Shown here: one piece after another, positions 1 through 9,079 of the stretch
How positions within the stretch are numbered: position 1 is the stretch's first letter
Layout of the letters: each line of letters begins with the position of its first letter
Assembly (NCBI GenBank): GCA_963931255.1
Contig: OZ006972.1
Span: forward strand, 1,426,001 to 1,490,000
Direction of reading: 5' to 3'
Source: CALUVN01 sp944323595
GTDB lineage: Bacteria; Cyanobacteriota; Vampirovibrionia; Gastranaerophilales; Gastranaerophilaceae
Length of the DNA stretch: 64,000 nucleotides
The notes under the pieces: generated by a model
What the model was told of the DNA's origin: nothing
What the model saw: the letters and a program-made list of their open reading frames with translations, nothing else
Database searches by the model: none
Translations under genes and position numbers: made by a program

Positions 1-2286
1 GAGGGTAAAACTCTTGTTGCTACTCTTCCTGCATATTTGAATGCATTGACGGGCAAAGGTGTTCACGTTATTACAGTAAACGATTACCTTGCAAAACGTG
101 ACAGCGAATGGATGGGAAAAATTTATAAATTTCTCGGACTTTCTGTCGGCGTAATCCTTTCCGGCGGGCGCAGTGCTGATGATTTTGAAGACAAAAGAAA
201 AGCATATCAATGTGATATAACTTACGGTACAAACAATGAATTCGGCTTTGATTATCTAAGGGACAATATGGCTGCCAGTGCTGAAATGCTTGTTCAACGT
301 CCGTTCAATTATGCGATTATAGACGAAGTTGACAGTATTTTGATTGATGAGGCGCGTACTCCGCTTATTATAAGCGGCAGACTTGAAAAGTCCGCAGAAA
401 CTTATGTCCTTATGTCAAAAATTGCTCCGCAATTGAAAAAAGATGTTGATTATGAAGTTGATGAAAAAAATAAAAACGTAATTCTTACGGAAGACGGTAT
501 TGACAGAGCGCAGGAACTTATTGGAATTAAAGACCTGTTTGATATTAATACACAGTATGCCCACCATCTTTTGCAAGCATTAAAAGCTAAAGAACTGTTT
601 GTCCGCGATACTGATTATGTAGTCAAAGACGGCGAAGTTATAATTGTAGATGAATTTACCGGACGTTTGATGGAGGGCAGACGCTGGTCTGACGGTTTAC
701 ATCAGGCAGTAGAGGCAAAAGAGGGGGTTCCTATTCAGGATGAAACACAAACTCTTGCTAGTATTACTTTCCAAAACCTTTTCAGACTCTACCCGAAACT
801 TGCCGGTATGACAGGTACTGCAATGACTGAAGAAGCTGAATTCGGAAAGATTTATAACCTTGAAGTTACTGCTATCCCGACAAACAAGCCGGATATAAGA
901 ATTAATTACCCTGATGTTATCTATAAAACAGAAAAACAAAAATATCTTTCTGTTGTTGATGATATTATTGAACAGCACAAAAAAGGCAGACCGGTGCTTG
1001 TCGGTACAATAAGTATTGAAAAGTCCGAATATGTTTCAAATCTTTTGAAACTGCGTAACATTCCGCATAATGTATTAAACGCAAAACACCACGAACGGGA
1101 AGCATATATTATTGCACAGGCCGGACGTGTCGGAGCCGTGACAATTGCAACAAATATGGCAGGCCGCGGTACCGATATTCTTCTCGGTGGTAATGCGGAA
1201 TACATGGCTAAAGAAGAACTGGATAATAAAGGTATTACACCGGAAAATACTCCGGATTATGAAGCGAAAAAAGACGAAGCACTTGCCGCAGCAAGAAAAA
1301 TTACAGAAGAAGAACACAAGAAAGTTGTAGAAGCCGGCGGCTTGCATGTAATCGGTACAGAACGCCATGAATCCCGCCGTATTGATAACCAGTTAAGAGG
1401 TCGTGCGGCACGTCAGGGCGATCCGGGCTCTACAAGATTTTTCCTTTCTCTGGAAGATACTTTGATGAGAATTTTTGGCGGCGACAAGATTACTGCATTA
1501 ATGAATATGCTCAATGTTGAAGAATCAATGGCTATTGAATCCCCTCTTATTACACGCCAGATTGAATCAGCTCAGAAAAAAGTTGAAACTATGCACTTTG
1601 ATGCAAGAAAGAGCGTTCTTGAATATGATGATGTTATGAATATTCAGCGTGAAAAATTCTACGCCCAACGCCGTAAAGTCTTGTTTGGTAAAGATTTGAG
1701 CGAAGATGTTTACTATATGATTGAGCGCGAAATCGACCGAATTCTCAAAAGCTATATTGCTCCGGAACAGCATCCGGAAGATTATGTTTACGAAGACCTG
1801 CAGACTATGATGAAAGAATTGCACTCTGTAATTCCGCAGCTTTCAGGGCTGGAAGTATCTGATGTTCAGAATTTAAAATTTGATGCAATTTATGATAAAG
1901 TCAGAGACTTTGCAATAAGAGCTTACCGTGACCATGAAACTGAAGTTGTTAACTTCTATAATGACATTGTTTCCCAGTATGATGAAAACTACATACCTCA
2001 GGTTGCGTTCTCTCATGATAATGTAATAAGAAATTTGGAACGGGATATACTACTTCGGGTTGTTGATAACAAATGGATTGACCACCTGCATAATATTGAT
2101 ATGCTTCGTGACGGAATCGGTTTACGTGCATACGGTCAGAAAGATCCGTTAATTGAGTACAAACGCGAAGCCTATGATATGTTCAATAAAATGATGTACG
2201 AAATTCAGGCTGATACTGTAAAACACTTATTCAGAACAAAATTCGGCATTCAGGTTATGAACGGTCCGACGGAAGATATGGCGTAA
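1..2286 (+). CDS. secA: Preprotein translocase ATPase SecA (5' end outside window)
   Basis: SecA is the cytoplasmic ATPase that drives unfolded preproteins through the SecYEG channel. The reading frame is open from base 1, where it begins with the end of the Walker A motif (EGKT), so the N-terminus lies before the window. Visible parts are the DEAD-type Walker B region (DEVDSILIDEARTPLIISG), the preprotein cross-linking and second RecA domain with NMAGRGTDI and QLRGRAARQGDPGSTRF, and the helical scaffold and wing. The C-terminus ends soon after the scaffold (NGPTEDMA) without the Cys-rich zinc-binding tail found in many SecAs. No other gene is plausible. Confidence 0.98.
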   Translation, partial: EGKTLVATLPAYLNALTGKGVHVITVNDYLAKRDSEWMGKIYKFLGLSVGVILSGGRSADDFEDKRKAYQCDITYGTNNEFGFDYLRDNMAASAEMLVQRPFNYAIIDEVDSILIDEARTPLIISGRLEKSAETYVLMSKIAPQLKKDVDYEVDEKNKNVILTEDGIDRAQELIGIKDLFDINTQYAHHLLQALKAKELFVRDTDYVVKDGEVIIVDEFTGRLMEGRRWSDGLHQAVEAKEGVPIQDETQTLASITFQNLFRLYPKLAGMTGTAMTEEAEFGKIYNLEVTAIPTNKPDIRINYPDVIYKTEKQKYLSVVDDIIEQHKKGRPVLVGTISIEKSEYVSNLLKLRNIPHNVLNAKHHEREAYIIAQAGRVGAVTIATNMAGRGTDILLGGNAEYMAKEELDNKGITPENTPDYEAKKDEALAAARKITEEEHKKVVEAGGLHVIGTERHESRRIDNQLRGRAARQGDPGSTRFFLSLEDTLMRIFGGDKITALMNMLNVEESMAIESPLITRQIESAQKKVETMHFDARKSVLEYDDVMNIQREKFYAQRRKVLFGKDLSEDVYYMIEREIDRILKSYIAPEQHPEDYVYEDLQTMMKELHSVIPQLSGLEVSDVQNLKFDAIYDKVRDFAIRAYRDHETEVVNFYNDIVSQYDENYIPQVAFSHDNVIRNLERDILLRVVDNKWIDHLHNIDMLRDGIGLRAYGQKDPLIEYKREAYDMFNKMMYEIQADTVKHLFRTKFGIQVMNGPTEDMA

Positions 2287-2289
2287 GCA

Positions 2290-2580
2290 AACAGCAAACA
2301 TGATGTTTGCATCATTACTACTCCTCAATGTCGGAGCCGTCGCCTGTATTAGGTCTTCAAAGAGTTTTAAACATTTTTAAAATGTCGGCTTTTGTAGAAA
2401 CCGTACTTCCCCTCTCCTCAACAAGGAGAGGGGGTAGGGGTGAGGTGCAAACATGATGTTTGGTAAACGTAACGTTTGCATCAATATGACTCCTCAACTT
2501 TCGAAAAGTCGCCTTTCGAAGATATTCAAGGAGTTTTAAATATTTTTGAATCGCCGGCTTATATTGCTCCCTCGCCCCGT
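2290..2580. repeat. Dispersed intergenic repeat, two tandem units
   Basis: The 414-bp gap between secA and ychF holds no gene. Two related units (about 2292-2400 and 2452-2575) each start with a short palindrome (GCAAACAT...ATGTTTGC), continue with an ACTCCTCAA segment and a GTCGCC...AGTTTTAAA(T/C)ATTTTT segment, and reach a CGGCTT box. Between them is a hairpin-forming CTCTCC...GGAGAG sequence followed by GTGAGGT. The same series of blocks occurs inverted at 62717-62893, so this is a dispersed repeat and not gene debris. Confidence 0.75.
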
Positions 2581-2583
2581 CAG

Positions 2584-2611
2584 TAATGTAGGTCGGATTT
2601 ACTAATCCGAC
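2584..2611. repeat. Short hairpin repeat (copy 1)
   Basis: TAATGTAG is followed by an 8-bp stem (GTCGGATT/AATCCGAC) with a TACT loop. A second copy at 29980-30007 has one stem pair changed from C-G to T-A while pairing is kept. This suggests selection or recent spread of a structured element. Confidence 0.6.
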
Positions 2612-2700
2612 AATAAATAGCTTTTTGAATTCTTTTTGTAATTCGGGTTTGTTTGCGCTAAGATTAACTTACGTAACAGAATAAAAAGGAATTAATCATA

Positions 2701-3798
2701 ATGCTAAGAACAGGTATAGTCGGCTTGCCGAATGTTGGAAAATCAACTTTATTCAACGCGTTAACAAGTGCCAGAAATGCACAGAGCGCTAATTATCCGT
2801 TTTGTACAATTGAACCGAATGTCGGAGTCGTTAATGTGCCGGATGAGCGTTTGGAAGTGCTTGCAAAACTTTGTAAAACACAGGAAATTATTCCGACTTC
2901 AATTGAATTTGTTGATATTGCGGGACTGGTAAAAGGTGCAAGCAAAGGAGAGGGACTTGGCAACCAATTTTTACATAACATCAGAGAAGTTGATGCTATT
3001 ATTCAGGTTGTAAGATGTTTTGATGATCCTAATACTATCCATGTCGCCGGTCGTGTTAATCCGCTTGATGATATTGAAGTTATCAATACTGAACTAGCGC
3101 TTGCGGATTTAGCCTCTGTTGAAAAACGTCAGGCTCGTATTTCCAAACAGGCTAAAGGCGGTGACAAAGATGCAGTGCTGGAAGATAAGGTGCTTACTAA
3201 ATTGACTGATTTGTTGTCCGAGGGCACTTTTATTAATGTCAAAGAACATTTTGATGAAGATGAAATTCCGTTTGTAAAACAGCTTAATCTTATGTCAACA
3301 AAACCTGTTATTTATGCGGCTAATGTTTCCGAATACGATTTGAAAAACGGCAATGCTTACACCGAGCAGGTTCAAGAATATGCATCAAAACATAATGCGG
3401 AAGTTGTTCTTATCTCTGCCAAAATTGAAGAAGAACTCGCCGAACTCGGTGAAGATGAAGCAAAAGAGTACCTTGCGGAGTTAGGTATTGAAGACAGCGG
3501 TATCAACAGAATGATTAAATCCGTTTACCATCTTCTTAATTTGAGAACATTTATAACTGCTGGAGAAAAAGAAGTTCACGCATGGACAATTCCTGCAGGA
3601 GCAAAAGCACCGCAGGCTGCCGGTGTTATCCATACGGATTTTGAAAAAGGTTTTATCAGAGCTGAAATAACTCCGTATGAAGAATTTGTTGCCTGTGGTT
3701 CGTATGCAGCTTGCAAAGATAAAGGTGTTACACGTCTTGAGGGCAAAGATTATGTTGTTCAGGACGGTGATTTAGTGCACTTTAGATTTGCAGTTTAA
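2701..3798 (+). CDS. ychF: Redox-regulated ATPase/GTPase YchF (OBG family)
   Basis: YchF (OLA1) is a ribosome-associated P-loop NTPase of the OBG family that prefers ATP. The 365-aa length is standard. G1 is GLPNVGKST (residues 8-16), G3 is DIAG (72-75) followed by the family's KGEGLGNQFL segment. The C-terminal third is a TGS domain ending in the usual DGDLVHFRF. The start is the ATG preceded by AAAAAGGA. It stands alone between two intergenic regions and probably has its own promoter in the repeat-bearing gap upstream. Confidence 0.97.
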   Translation: MLRTGIVGLPNVGKSTLFNALTSARNAQSANYPFCTIEPNVGVVNVPDERLEVLAKLCKTQEIIPTSIEFVDIAGLVKGASKGEGLGNQFLHNIREVDAIIQVVRCFDDPNTIHVAGRVNPLDDIEVINTELALADLASVEKRQARISKQAKGGDKDAVLEDKVLTKLTDLLSEGTFINVKEHFDEDEIPFVKQLNLMSTKPVIYAANVSEYDLKNGNAYTEQVQEYASKHNAEVVLISAKIEEELAELGEDEAKEYLAELGIEDSGINRMIKSVYHLLNLRTFITAGEKEVHAWTIPAGAKAPQAAGVIHTDFEKGFIRAEITPYEEFVACGSYAACKDKGVTRLEGKDYVVQDGDLVHFRFAV

Positions 3799-3810
3799 AA
3801 TACAGGTGTC

Positions 3811-3839
3811 TTGCAACTAAATCAGTAATTTGCTATAAT
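3811..3839 (+). promoter_or_regulatory. Sigma-70-type promoter for the prepilin gene
   Basis: TTGCAA (3811-3816) and TATAAT (3834-3839) are separated by 17 bp, with TGC just before the -10. They lie about 35 bp upstream of the prepilin ATG at 3873. Read from the sequence only. Confidence 0.6.
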
Positions 3840-3872
3840 AAAAATCAATAGTGAATTTTGAATGGAGGTTAT

Positions 3873-4626
3873 ATGCTAAAATACAGATATAGAGCGCTTT
3901 TCGGGGGGGGGGGCTCGTGGATTTACCCTCGCTGAGGTACTTATAACCCTCGGGGTTATCGGAATAGTTGCAGCAATGACTTTACCGATAGTCATTGCTA
4001 AATATCAGAAAGTTGTAGCAACCTCACAGTTAAAACGTATTTACTCGCTTTTAGCAAATGCCGAAATTTTATCAGTTGAGGATAATGGTGCCTCCAAGTA
4101 TTGGACATATCCAATCTCTACTTTAGACGAAGACACCGGAAAGATTACGGCTCCAATATCTAATACTGATTTCTTTAAAAAATATTATGACCCGTACCTG
4201 AGAACATCCGGAGCTCTACAGAAAATATACGGCATGGATACTTATTATGTCAGCAACTATAACGGTGCAAATGCCGGTTTTGATGATAACTCAATTGCCA
4301 GAGGAAATGTTGTTCGCTTTGCGGATGGCGCGTGGTTATCTATCTGGAGTAATAACCAGTATGTTGTTTTAACGGTAGATTTAAATGGTAATAAACCTCC
4401 GAATATAATAGGTCGGGATGTTTTTGATATTGCAGAGTTGTATTGGGAAGGTAATAAAAAACTGGTCATTCCAAGTCTGAACACTATTAAAAAGGCTATG
4501 GACAGAGAAAGTTATCTGGAACGGTGTAGAAACTTTAGTTATGTCCATGGAGGTGCAAGTGCATGTTTTGCAATTTTTGTTCATGACGGATGGCAGTTTA
4601 AAGATGATTATCCATGGAAAATATAA
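3873..4626 (+). pseudogene. Type IV prepilin-like protein, frameshifted at a G11 tract
   Basis: GGAGG (3864-3868) precedes an ATG at 3873. This frame reads a short leader into eleven consecutive G (3903-3913) and ends at TGA 3933-3935. The frame continuing from about 3919 encodes a perfect prepilin signature, GFTLAEVLITLGVIGIVAAMTLP, followed by about 200 residues of a pilin/pseudopilin-like globular domain to 4626. The offset is one base: 10 or 13 G would restore one reading frame in which the cleavage site follows the leader. The tract may be a phase-variation switch, a real inactivation or an assembly error. The intact product would be cleaved and methylated by PilD and assembled in a pilus or secretion pseudopilus. 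The downstream coding part is undamaged, which argues against long-standing decay. Confidence 0.8.
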
Positions 4627-4660
4627 TCATTTTTGTATGATTTCTATCTATTACCGAATT

Positions 4661-7600
4661 TTATCTTGCAATAAGTTCCAATTTTGAACCGACTTGAACT
4701 TCTTTCGGCTGTTGGTAACGGTTTGGAACAAGGGCTTTGTTTACTCTGCCTGTAAATGACGGCGCATGTGTCAAAACAAGAGTTGCATCATTAAGTTCTA
4801 CAGGTAAATCTTGTTTCGGATCATCAGGACATTCTTTATTTACTTTTTTGATAAAGTAATTATTGTTAAATTCTCTGACAATATATTCATCCTGACCGTT
4901 TCTTGCGTCAATGAATTTTGTACCCGGCTGAATACCGAAATTAAGACCTACATCATCGCTGTATTCACCTAAATCTTTGCCTAAACCTATTGAGTCTAAA
5001 GTAAGATGTGCCGGTGAGTAACCAATTTTCGGGTCACGGGTCATACCTGTCGGATTCAATAATGTAACTGCCATTGCACCATCACTGCTTTGTCTGAAAA
5101 ATCCGGTGATAGGACAATTTTTAGAGTTTTCATCACCAAGAGGATATTGAAGTTTTAGCATTATTGGTGCGCCATCGTTTAGAGCGTGGTTTTCAAATTT
5201 CGTTCTGATACCCATTTCTTTATCAATATCTTTTTTCCCGTTGACTACGAATTGTTTTTGTTCTTTGCTGTTCGGGTCTGCCCATTCGTTGTGGAGATAG
5301 CCGCGGTTTTGCAGATAAATATTTTTTGTTTTAGATTCGTAGCCAGTTGAAGCTAGTTCATCACCTGCATATAATGTCGGAATACCTACAATCGCCTGCA
5401 GATATTTCATCATACCGTCAAGTTTTGAGTAAGCAGGTGCTACTATTACTTCAAAGGCTTTGTCTTCCAATAATTTTCTGTCTTCTTTTGACAGACCGAG
5501 ATTGTATTCGCTTTCAGCTTGATTTAATGCAATATTAATCAGCCAGTGAATTTCTTTTGTGCCCAGAGCATCGTTTTCAAAGTTTTTCTTGAGGTATGTG
5601 CCGTGGGCTAAATCTTTGAGTGATTTACCTACAGCTTCGTAAATCCTTTTATGATTTTCTCCTCTAAATGCCGGTCTTTCAGGATTGTTGTCTGCAGCAA
5701 GTGCATTTAATCCGTCAATTAGACCGCGTCTTAACATTTCTGCGGCTGCAATTGCTTTTGGACTGAATCTGCTGAAATCATACTCTGAGGTTGCTGTATT
5801 TACTTTTTGAATTTGTTCATTGGAGAAGTCATGATTATCTTCCAATACTCTATATGCTCTTACACGTTGGTCGTGATTTTTGGAGTTTGTAAGGTCTGTA
5901 TAGAACATTCCCATATCCATTGCCAGACATTGCAGAATTCTTGGTTTGTCGTGGTTTCCTACAAAGTTATATGAGAACAAAAGTGCTTCCAGCGGCATTG
6001 CTTTCAGATAATTTTTATACATACCGGGCTGTGTAAATTTTTCATATATTTTTCTGCCGATAACTTTTGGATTTGTATCCATTTTGCTTTCACCGTCTTC
6101 TGTATTCAAAGTGAAGATATCGGAGATTGTAGAGAATATGTATGAATAATTTGCAAGAGAAGTTATACCTGTTTCTCTTAAAAATTTCATATCAATAGAT
6201 TCCTTGTTGGAGTCATTATTTCTGTCATTCTGGTTAGAATATCTCGGGGATAATCTGCCTCCGGCTATATCGTATAAGTCAGCTTCGTCAGTAACTTCCG
6301 CAACCATATAAGCATTAGGATTTTCTTCAAGAACACCCTGACCGAATTTACCCCAGAAGTCAATAATTTTATCCCAGGTGTATTCAAAGTCTGTATTGTG
6401 ATCTTTGAGGGCATCTATGTCTGCGATATCTTTTGTTGCGTCAATTCTCCAGTCAAGACCGTTGCCGCTTCTGTCAACAATCATTTCTGCAAGTTTGAAG
6501 CTGTTTTCGTTTGTGCCTTCAAGCATTTTCAAAAGAGCATTAACAAGAGTTTGTTTGTCATTATCGTTAATATCTTTTATACCTGATTTGATTTTACTCA
6601 ATATGGCTCGAGCTTCTTCTTCCGGACCGCCTGCTTTTATTTTGAGTTTATTCAGGCTGGTTTGTTTTAATTCGTCATAGTCATAGAGGAGTTCGCCTGT
6701 TTCCGGATCGTATTTTACATCTGTTCTCGGTGCAAGGCTTTTGATTACCGCAAATTTGACGATTTCATTTGCAAGGTAAGGCATTGCATATTTCCCGTAA
6801 GTAGTTGTATCTCTGTATATGTTCATAAGTGAACGTTTTTTACCGAGCTGCTGATTTACTGACGTCAGAATGTCCATTGCAAAATTGTTGATTGCACCAT
6901 CCTGCAGGAACAGTTTATTAGTTTCTTCATAGGTATCTCTATATTTATCAGGAACCGTGCTGTTATGTTCAAGATAGATTTGAGAGCGTGTTTTTCCTAC
7001 GGACTCTTCATCTGTTGCGCGTTTGGATATGTATGGTGATGCCATTACTCCGACTATATCATTGCCAAATTCAATAGATTCAAGAGGTACATCCATCAAA
7101 TTGAATTCCAGCTGTGTCATGAAATTTTCTTTAGAAAGCGGTTTAAGGTTATATTCTCCGTTGAGAACATTTTCTACCATGTTTTTGTTAATTTTTCTTT
7201 TTAAGCTTTGAGGATAAATACCGTCATCTATATTTTTCATTATCTGGTTGTAAACTTCTGATGGATTTGAAGCATCAGGAGTTTTTAGATGCTGTGCAAC
7301 GTGAAGATTCATGATTTGTCTGGTTTGTTTTGTCCAGAATTTTGCAGATGACAGGATATAATCCTGAACTTCGCAGTTCTTTTGTTCTATATGTTTGAAG
7401 AATTTTCTTCTTTCTTCATCTGTTTCCAGATTGAACGCATCTTCCGTGTCAGAATTTGAAGATATAAAGTTCAATTTGGCAATGTCAGGGTTTGCTTCCC
7501 AGGTTTTGAATCCGCCCTCAAATTTTTCATCCAGATAAAGGTTACCGAGTTTTGTCAAAATTCTTGTACCCAGATATGAATCCATTTTAATCTGGTCTTC

Positions 7601-8896
7601 TTTAGGCTGCATTCTGTTATATTCATTAAGTTTATCAATATTTCTTTCGTAAATTTTAGGGTCAAAGACCATAAACGGATAAGGTACAACTGTATCATTG
7701 TGGTTGTTAATTTCTAACGGGTTATCAGTGTTAGGTTTAATGTAAGTTGTGATTAATTTTGTTGAATCTTTCTTTTCGTTTTCTGCGACAAGTCTGCTGT
7801 CAAAAACCTGAACATAGGTTGGTTTTCTTTTGTCGTAGTTCAGATTTCTAATTTTTTCAATCTGACCGTCATGTCTTTGTTTATACGCAATAGGGCTGTT
7901 GATTATTTTGTGGGAAATAAATTGATGGTTTTTACCGAACACACCGGCTGTGAGGTGTCCGTTTTTGAGTCCGCCTGCACTAATCCAGTCGTTGGCATAA
8001 GATTCATCTTCCCATTTCAGAAGATGCTGGAAGTGCGCGCCCATAAGACCTTCGTTTACAAAAGCCGCGTCGGTAATAAAATGTTTATCTTTTGCAAAAA
8101 TTTTCTTAATAAATGTTCTGTAGTGGTTTATGTTGCCGAGGTTTGGAGAAATCTGGTAGCAGTTTTCACTCCAGTACCCATGACCGCCCATAGTTGCAGA
8201 CATGAACCACGGAGGGGTAATTAAATAATCATAATTGTCAAAATCTCCGTCGTCAATACCTTTTATAACACCTGCAATAGTTCCTCCCATAACCGTAGTT
8301 ATGTTAGGGATAGTATTTTTAGCTCTGTTTTTAATTTCAAGATTTTCTTTTATTTGACCGTTTTTATCAAAATAAATACCGGGTTTGTAAGTGTCGGTTA
8401 TAAATAGTTTTGCTGAACCGCCGCGGAATTCATTTGTTCCGTTCTGGTTGAGAACATTAAAAATGCGGTCAGGATTATCTTGAGTTCTCTGGTCTACAAT
8501 TATACCGCTATCAATTTTATAAACAGTCTCTCCGCCGTTTTTGGAAATTCCTTTATAGTGGTATGCTATTGGTTTTGACATATCTGTTATGCCGAAATCA
8601 GCTGCAAGGTTAACTTTATTTATTTTATCCGGTGATAATTTTTTCCCGTTCGGATTTTGATTTTCAGGATTTTCGGAGTCATAATAATTTAATTTGTTAT
8701 AGTCTTCAACATAGTAATTGCCGTACTCGTCGGTACTTGCCTCATACATTTCCAGATAACAGTCGTATTTATTACTGTCAAACGGATAATTGAATTCATA
8801 AATTTTGTAACCTTTATCATCTTTGGTCGGTTTATAACCTTTAAATGCTACACTCTTATTTTGATTTATCCCAATATTGTTTAAATTGACTTTCAC
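4661..8896 (-). CDS. Very large GH13-type (alpha-amylase family) glycoside hydrolase
   Basis: A 1411-aa protein carrying the four GH13 signature regions: region I around D276 (DAAFVNEG), region II DWRIDATKD with the predicted nucleophile D819, region III MVAEVTD with the predicted acid/base E867, and region IV VGNHDKPR with D983. About 540 residues separate regions I and II, far more than a usual domain B. A further 430 residues follow region IV, including the IYAGDE segment. GTG at 8894-8896 is chosen as start because AAGGAG lies six bases before it; an ATG 24 bases upstream has no such site. There is no signal peptide, so an intracellular alpha-glucan (glycogen-like) substrate is likely. 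The exact specificity cannot be read from sequence. Confidence 0.85.
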   Translation of the reverse strand: MKVNLNNIGINQNKSVAFKGYKPTKDDKGYKIYEFNYPFDSNKYDCYLEMYEASTDEYGNYYVEDYNKLNYYDSENPENQNPNGKKLSPDKINKVNLAADFGITDMSKPIAYHYKGISKNGGETVYKIDSGIIVDQRTQDNPDRIFNVLNQNGTNEFRGGSAKLFITDTYKPGIYFDKNGQIKENLEIKNRAKNTIPNITTVMGGTIAGVIKGIDDGDFDNYDYLITPPWFMSATMGGHGYWSENCYQISPNLGNINHYRTFIKKIFAKDKHFITDAAFVNEGLMGAHFQHLLKWEDESYANDWISAGGLKNGHLTAGVFGKNHQFISHKIINSPIAYKQRHDGQIEKIRNLNYDKRKPTYVQVFDSRLVAENEKKDSTKLITTYIKPNTDNPLEINNHNDTVVPYPFMVFDPKIYERNIDKLNEYNRMQPKEDQIKMDSYLGTRILTKLGNLYLDEKFEGGFKTWEANPDIAKLNFISSNSDTEDAFNLETDEERRKFFKHIEQKNCEVQDYILSSAKFWTKQTRQIMNLHVAQHLKTPDASNPSEVYNQIMKNIDDGIYPQSLKRKINKNMVENVLNGEYNLKPLSKENFMTQLEFNLMDVPLESIEFGNDIVGVMASPYISKRATDEESVGKTRSQIYLEHNSTVPDKYRDTYEETNKLFLQDGAINNFAMDILTSVNQQLGKKRSLMNIYRDTTTYGKYAMPYLANEIVKFAVIKSLAPRTDVKYDPETGELLYDYDELKQTSLNKLKIKAGGPEEEARAILSKIKSGIKDINDNDKQTLVNALLKMLEGTNENSFKLAEMIVDRSGNGLDWRIDATKDIADIDALKDHNTDFEYTWDKIIDFWGKFGQGVLEENPNAYMVAEVTDEADLYDIAGGRLSPRYSNQNDRNNDSNKESIDMKFLRETGITSLANYSYIFSTISDIFTLNTEDGESKMDTNPKVIGRKIYEKFTQPGMYKNYLKAMPLEALLFSYNFVGNHDKPRILQCLAMDMGMFYTDLTNSKNHDQRVRAYRVLEDNHDFSNEQIQKVNTATSEYDFSRFSPKAIAAAEMLRRGLIDGLNALAADNNPERPAFRGENHKRIYEAVGKSLKDLAHGTYLKKNFENDALGTKEIHWLINIALNQAESEYNLGLSKEDRKLLEDKAFEVIVAPAYSKLDGMMKYLQAIVGIPTLYAGDELASTGYESKTKNIYLQNRGYLHNEWADPNSKEQKQFVVNGKKDIDKEMGIRTKFENHALNDGAPIMLKLQYPLGDENSKNCPITGFFRQSSDGAMAVTLLNPTGMTRDPKIGYSPAHLTLDSIGLGKDLGEYSDDVGLNFGIQPGTKFIDARNGQDEYIVREFNNNYFIKKVNKECPDDPKQDLPVELNDATLVLTHAPSFTGRVNKALVPNRYQQPKEVQVGSKLELIAR

Positions 8897-9000
8897 ACGA
8901 GACTCCTTACATACGTACATGCATTATAAGATTCCTGAATAAACTTTTTTGCCAAAACGACACACTCTTTTAACAAATTTTAACATAAAAATACTTTTTT

Positions 9001-9060
9001 TTTACACAGTAAAAATTTGTTTTATAATATAAATTGTACTAAATACATTTAAAATGTATT
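9001..9060 (+). promoter_or_regulatory. Promoter and palindrome upstream of ahcY
   Basis: TTTACA (9001-9006), a 16-bp gap and TATAAT (9023-9028) form a good promoter. The expected leader of about 45 bases contains a perfect 9-bp inverted repeat (AATACATTT/AAATGTATT, 9042-9060) just before the ribosome binding site AGGAGA (9068-9073). It could be an operator or an RNA hairpin. Confidence 0.55.
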
Positions 9061-9079
9061 AAAAAGCAGGAGAAAATGA

